Made by a program: the position numbers and the translations under genes
NCBI GenBank assembly: GCA_021741945.1
Contig: JAIOWV010000048.1
Coordinates: 1-9,097, forward strand
Direction: 5' to 3'
DNA from: Pontimonas sp.
GTDB lineage: Bacteria; Actinomycetota; Actinomycetes; Actinomycetales; Microbacteriaceae
DNA length: 9,097 bases
The notes under the pieces: generated by a model
Told to the model about the DNA's origin: nothing
What the model saw: only the letters and a program-made list of their open reading frames with translations
The model's database searches: none
Shown: positions 6,105 through 9,097 of the stretch, piece after piece
Layout: every line of letters starts with the position of its first letter
How positions within the stretch are numbered: position 1 is the first letter of the stretch

Positions 6105-7850
6105 ATGACCTCCGCTGGACCATGGACCGGACGCCTCTTGGGCGGTCGTTATGAGGTCCGCGAAGTCATTGGTCGCGGCGGCATGGCTGATGTTTATCTG
6201 GGCGTTGACGCCCGTCTAGGTCGTCAGGTGGCGATCAAGGTCCTCAAGTCCACGCTGTCTTCCGATGCCACCTTCCGCAACCGCTTCAGGCTCGAAGCAA
6301 TGGCGGCATCCAAGATGTCCCACCCCTCCATCGTCCGGGTCTTCGATGCGGGCGATGAAGAAAACGGGCCCGAAGACGCTACTCCGCCCGGCAGCACCAC
6401 GCCCTACATCGTGATGGAGCACGTGGACGGTCACCTCTTGAGCGACCTCATGAGACGAGGACGCCTGGAAGAGCGTCACGTTCTCAAAATCGCCGACGGG
6501 GTTCTCACAGCACTCGAGGTGTCCCACCGAGCCGGAATCGTTCACCGCGATATCAAGCCGGCGAACATCATGGTGACCGACGACGGCACTGTGAAGGTGA
6601 TGGATTTCGGTATCGCTCGCGCCGTGTCTGATGCGACGGCAAATCTCGAGCAGACCGCCTCAATCCTTGGAACAGCGCTCTACATTTCCCCCGAGCAAGC
6701 ACGGGGTGACGAACCCGACACCAGAACCGACCTCTATTCGCTGGGTGTTGTGATGTATGAACTCTTGGCAGGGAAACCCCCGTTCAACGCCGACTCACCG
6801 GTTGCTATCGCCTATAAGCACATCAGCAAGCCGGTGCCACCGCTCGCTGAAGCAAACCCGGCAATTTCGGGTGATGTGGCCTTGATTGTCGAGACGGCGC
6901 TGCAGAAAGAGCTGGACGATCGCTTCCCGACGGCCCAGGCTTTCCGTGCAGCCATCGAGGACATTGCCCAGGGTCGTGCACCCAGGCTGCCAAAAGCTGG
7001 CGTGCGAGCCTATGTCGAGCCGGCCGTGACCGGCAGCGTGCCCACTGCAAGTGTGGAGCCCGAGTACCGGACCAAGGTCGAGGGCTTCGACATCTTTGAG
7101 GCGCGCGGGATTCCTCAGCAGAGCGTGCCAAACCTTGCCATAGCGATGGGCTCAGTCCTCGCGGTCCTCCTCGTCATCGGAATTGTCCTGTGGGTGTTCA
7201 CGCTGAACCCGGCAACGACCGCGACTAATGCCGCCCCCCAGCTTCCAGACCTGACCAATCAGAGCGAGGCGGTCGCTGTCCAAACGGTAACGTCCCTCGA
7301 ACTCCGACCTCTCGTGGAGTACGAAGCAAGTAGCACTGTTCCCGAAGGCGTTGTCCTCAAGACCGTCCCAGGGCCTGGTATCCGGATCGGTCGTGGCGAG
7401 CCTGTGCGCATTATTGTCTCGAGCGGGCTGGCATCGTTCCAGCTACCCGACATAAGAAACCTCGACATCGACGAAGCGAGAGCCCAGCTTGAGCAGCGCG
7501 GGCTCGTGATCGAAAGTGTCATCGACACCTACTCACCGAGCCTCGCCGAAGGCTTGGTGATGGCGACCTCGCCAGAACCGGGCACAGCAATGCGCCCTGG
7601 CGACACAGTCACCATCACGATCTCGAATGGCCTCGTGCTCATCCCCGACGTGGTCGGCCTGACCGTTGGGGAAGCAAACCCTTTCCTGACCGGCCCATCA
7701 ATGCAACTCTCGGTTCGTTTAGAAGTAGCGACCGATTGTGAAGGTCAGGTCGTCAGAAGCCAGTCCTTGCCAGCGGGAGAACACCCCCAGCGATCAGAAA
7801 TCACCCTGGTTTACTGCGGTGGCGCCGGCGCCACTGCTCCAGTCGGTTAA
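6105..7850 (+). CDS. pknB: Membrane Ser/Thr protein kinase PknB with three PASTA repeats
   Basis: This 581-residue kinase is the sensor arm of the cluster; PASTA ectodomains of the family bind muropeptides or lipid II. The kinase core (about residues 16-280) is complete: GRGGMADVYLG, K45, alphaC E64, H147-R-D149 with K151 and N154, D167-F-G169, and SPEQARG at 195-201. In the activation loop T184 matches the second phospho-threonine of mycobacterial PknB (T173), but the first position (T171) aligns with E182. A juxtamembrane segment leads to one membrane helix (about 343-366). PASTA repeats follow at about 377-441, 443-510 and 511-573; mycobacterial PknB has four. The last repeat contains C545 and C571, possibly a disulfide. 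A short Gly/Ala/Pro tail ends at the TAA, which overlaps the trpG stop on the other strand. Three PASTA repeats and the position next to pknA and trpG support PknB. Confidence 0.95.
   Translation: MTSAGPWTGRLLGGRYEVREVIGRGGMADVYLGVDARLGRQVAIKVLKSTLSSDATFRNRFRLEAMAASKMSHPSIVRVFDAGDEENGPEDATPPGSTTPYIVMEHVDGHLLSDLMRRGRLEERHVLKIADGVLTALEVSHRAGIVHRDIKPANIMVTDDGTVKVMDFGIARAVSDATANLEQTASILGTALYISPEQARGDEPDTRTDLYSLGVVMYELLAGKPPFNADSPVAIAYKHISKPVPPLAEANPAISGDVALIVETALQKELDDRFPTAQAFRAAIEDIAQGRAPRLPKAGVRAYVEPAVTGSVPTASVEPEYRTKVEGFDIFEARGIPQQSVPNLAIAMGSVLAVLLVIGIVLWVFTLNPATTATNAAPQLPDLTNQSEAVAVQTVTSLELRPLVEYEASSTVPEGVVLKTVPGPGIRIGRGEPVRIIVSSGLASFQLPDIRNLDIDEARAQLEQRGLVIESVIDTYSPSLAEGLVMATSPEPGTAMRPGDTVTITISNGLVLIPDVVGLTVGEANPFLTGPSMQLSVRLEVATDCEGQVVRSQSLPAGEHPQRSEITLVYCGGAGATAPVG
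7816..7837 (+). terminator. Possible bidirectional hairpin terminator in the 3' end of pknB
   Basis: Bases 7819-7834 are a perfect 16-base palindrome, extended by one G-T wobble and two more pairs to 7816-7837. As RNA it can fold into a 9-base-pair GC-rich stem with a CCGG loop on either strand. It lies about 10 bases before the pknB stop and about 10 bases beyond the trpG stop. No U-tract follows on either strand, so intrinsic termination is uncertain; the position between convergent genes is the main argument. Confidence 0.35.
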
Positions 7851-8488
7851 GACTTCGGAGAGAGTCTGGGGCTCAGGCCCTTCGCGGCTTCAGCAGCGCC
7901 GACGAGGCCGGTGACCTCTAGCCAGTTAGCGACCATGGTGTAGCCACCTTCTGTCAGCACCGACTCGGGGTGGAACTGCACGCCAAATACCGGTGCGCTG
8001 CGGTGGTTGAGTCCCATAATGACACCACCCTCGGTCCTTGCAGTGACCACCAGAGCGTCAGGCACCGTGTCGTCGACAACAGCGAGGCTGTGATACCTGG
8101 TAGCCGTAAACGAATCGGGCACCCCGACGAACAGAGTGCTGTCGTCGTGGACAACCTGGGAAGTCTTCCCGTGCATCAGCTCTTCGGCATGTGCGACGGT
8201 GGCGCCAAACGCTTCAGCGATGGCCTGATGACCGAGACAAACACCCAGTAACGGAACCGACGCTTCGACCGCTTCCTTGACAATCTGAATGGAAATACCC
8301 GCCTCTGCCGGTGTTCCCGGGCCGGGTGACACCAAAATTCCGTCGTATTTGGCCACAAGGGCTGCCACATCGCTGACAGCGACGTCATCATTGCGGATGA
8401 CGTCGGTCGTTGCGCCTAGCTGATGGAGGTATCCATTGAGTGTGTAGACGAAGCTGTCGTAGTTATCGACAACAAGGATGTGAGTCAT
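7847..8488 (-). CDS. trpG: Glutamine amidotransferase, anthranilate/aminodeoxychorismate synthase component II
   Basis: This 213-residue class I glutamine amidotransferase hydrolyses glutamine and passes ammonia to a chorismate-using partner (TrpE or PabB) in tryptophan or folate synthesis. It has the family start ILVVDNYDSF, the oxyanion-region motif SPGPGTP (54-60), nucleophile C84 in GVCLGHQ, and the catalytic H173 and E175 in QFHPES. The HGKTS motif (106-110) is typical of TrpG/PabA. No partner gene is present in the window, so it may serve both pathways and could equally be called pabA. It is convergent with pknB, as in mycobacteria. The ATG at 8488 shares one base with the stop of the upstream small gene (TAATG), and an AGGAG sits 4 bases ahead of it. 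A Ser/Pro/Lys tail of about 10 residues follows the domain. Confidence 0.93.
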   Translation of the reverse strand: MTHILVVDNYDSFVYTLNGYLHQLGATTDVIRNDDVAVSDVAALVAKYDGILVSPGPGTPAEAGISIQIVKEAVEASVPLLGVCLGHQAIAEAFGATVAHAEELMHGKTSQVVHDDSTLFVGVPDSFTATRYHSLAVVDDTVPDALVVTARTEGGVIMGLNHRSAPVFGVQFHPESVLTEGGYTMVANWLEVTGLVGAAEAAKGLSPRLSPKS

Positions 8489-8646
8489 TACTCTCCTAAG
8501 GTCGATTCTTCAACGAAGACAAGGTCTGCGATCACGGGGAAAACAAACGCCATCAATAGCGCGACAACAGCGACGGCCAGGACAAGAAGCTCAAAAACTT
8601 TGACCCACAATGGTCCAGGCAGCACCCTCCACAACGCGGCATACAT
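8488..8646 (-). CDS. Small single-pass membrane protein, 52 residues, unknown function
   Basis: I do not recognise a named family. The protein begins MYAALWRVLPGPLWVKV, has one strongly hydrophobic segment at about residues 18-43, and ends in a short acidic tail (VEESTLGE). The ATG at 8646 is chosen because it shares one base with the sortase stop (TAATG) and its own stop forms an identical TAATG with trpG. A longer frame from GTG at 8709 would run 64 bases into the sortase gene and adds only a polar stretch. The position between a class E sortase and trpG suggests a small envelope accessory protein translated by coupling. In mycobacteria the two-helix division protein CrgA lies near trpG, but this one has a single helix and no visible resemblance. 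Confidence 0.72.
   Translation of the reverse strand: MYAALWRVLPGPLWVKVFELLVLAVAVVALLMAFVFPVIADLVFVEESTLGE
8491..8497 (-). promoter_or_regulatory. Shine-Dalgarno for trpG
   Basis: On the minus strand AGGAGAG runs directly up to the TAATG junction, with the AGGAG core 4 bases from the ATG at 8488. It lies inside the last codons of the small membrane protein gene and fixes the trpG start. Confidence 0.7.
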
Positions 8647-9097
8647 TATGAGGCGAAGCCTACCAAGTGGGTGATTTCGCTGGGTGGGCCCGATTCCCTG
8701 GGATACCAACTCTCAAACACTGAGTACGCGATGATTCGTTCGGCTTCTGAAAACCGAGGGTGACAACTGGTCATCGTCAGTATGCGCTCTAGTGGCTCGA
8801 CATCACTAAACCGGGGAACCTCGTTCAATACGCTCATCGCGGTCGGCCACACGTATTCGAGATTCCTAAACCGGTACACAAACCAACCCTCGCGAGTCTC
8901 GACATAGATGCGATCACCCACTCTCAACTCGCCGATGTCGGCGAAAGGCGCCCCATATGTTGTGCGGTGGGCAGCGATGGCGAAGTTGCCGACCTCGCCC
9001 AAATCTTGAGTCTCTGAGTAGCGTCCGACTCCGAGTCGTGGGTTATTCAGCACAGTGGCAAGGTCCACCCCCTCAGCAATGGGGCGGACAAAATCCT
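8646..9097 (-). CDS. srtE: Class E sortase (C-terminal part; N-terminus outside window)
   Basis: The frame is open to the right edge, so the 5' end is missing; about 149 residues are visible. Sortases cut a C-terminal sorting signal and join surface proteins or pilins to the wall precursor. The catalytic triad is present: His in AHRTTYGAPF (codon 8967-8969), Cys in LTMTSCHPRF (codon 8763-8765) and the Arg nine residues later in SEAERIIAY. The HRTTYGAPF form and the TSCHPRF form are typical of actinobacterial class E enzymes. The residue before His is Ala, where the family usually has Gly. A GTG at 9068 is not the start because clear upstream sortase sequence (RPIAEG) continues to the edge. 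In Streptomyces, class E sortase genes also lie close to pknB. No LPXTG/LAXTG substrate is encoded in the window. The stop overlaps the next gene (TAATG). Confidence 0.9.
   Translation of the reverse strand, partial: DFVRPIAEGVDLATVLNNPRLGVGRYSETQDLGEVGNFAIAAHRTTYGAPFADIGELRVGDRIYVETREGWFVYRFRNLEYVWPTAMSVLNEVPRFSDVEPLERILTMTSCHPRFSEAERIIAYSVFESWYPRESGPPSEITHLVGFAS

Noticed and set aside
6216..6545. 109-residue open frame on the minus strand inside pknB
   Set aside because: It lies opposite the conserved kinase core of pknB, has no recognisable domain, and is explained by GC-rich codon bias.
7868..7885. Short GGGC-TCAG-GCCC hairpin near the 3' end of trpG as a terminator for pknB
   Set aside because: The stem is only 4 base pairs and no U-tract follows; the hairpin at 7816-7837 is far stronger.
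8647..8709. N-terminal extension of the small membrane protein from the GTG at 8709
   Set aside because: It would overlap the sortase coding region by 64 bases, adds a polar stretch without features, and the TAATG junction at 8646 gives a much better start.
9066..9068. GTG as a complete-gene start for the sortase
   Set aside because: The frame continues to the window edge with sortase-like sequence, and a start here would lack the membrane anchor and the first strand of the domain.
1..9097. A new defence, mobile or biosynthetic system
   Set aside because: Every gene except the 52-residue protein belongs to the conserved actinobacterial kinase/wall-synthesis cluster or its usual neighbours. 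There are no transposase, integrase, CRISPR, toxin-antitoxin or compositional signs of transfer.

Overview
The window comes from a Gram-positive, moderately GC-rich actinobacterium. Its gene content and order match the conserved actinobacterial division and cell-wall signalling cluster (fhaB, pstP, rodA, pbpA, pknA, pknB, with trpG convergent). A class E sortase gene beyond trpG, the very tight gene packing and the protein style suggest a Microbacteriaceae-like member. That family-level placement is inference; the phylum-level placement is strong.

Layout. On the plus strand, positions 1-7850 hold six genes read in one direction: the C-terminal part of an FHA-domain protein (FhaB/FipA type, 5' end outside the window), the PP2C phosphatase PstP, a RodA/FtsW glycosyltransferase, the class B penicillin-binding protein PbpA, and the Ser/Thr kinases PknA and PknB. 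Junctions from pstP to pknA are overlapping starts and stops (GTGA, TGATG, ATGA). The only real plus-strand spacer is 49 bases before pknB. On the minus strand, reading from the right edge, are a class E sortase (N-terminus outside the window), a 52-residue single-pass membrane protein and trpG/pabA, each joined to the next by a one-base TAATG overlap. pknB and trpG converge and share a TTAA in which both stop codons lie. There is no non-coding stretch longer than 49 bases. No rRNA, tRNA, mobile element or CRISPR array was seen.

How the genes work together. In the known actinobacterial system, PknA and PknB sense wall fragments or precursors through extracytoplasmic domains and phosphorylate division and wall-synthesis proteins. 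PstP reverses this, FHA proteins read the phospho-threonine marks, and RodA with PbpA polymerises and cross-links peptidoglycan. The sortase anchors surface proteins or pili to the same wall. TrpG supplies ammonia for anthranilate or aminodeoxychorismate and is a long-standing syntenic neighbour rather than an obvious functional partner.

This is a well-described system, not a new one. The points worth a second look are local: a one-PASTA PknA with an extra cysteine-containing beta-rich ectodomain; a PknB whose first activation-loop threonine position appears to be Glu; cysteine pairs in both kinase ectodomains; matching extended Shine-Dalgarno sequences at two overlap junctions; a strong hairpin in the last codons of pknB next to the shared stop; and an unrecognised conserved-looking mini-protein between the sortase and trpG.
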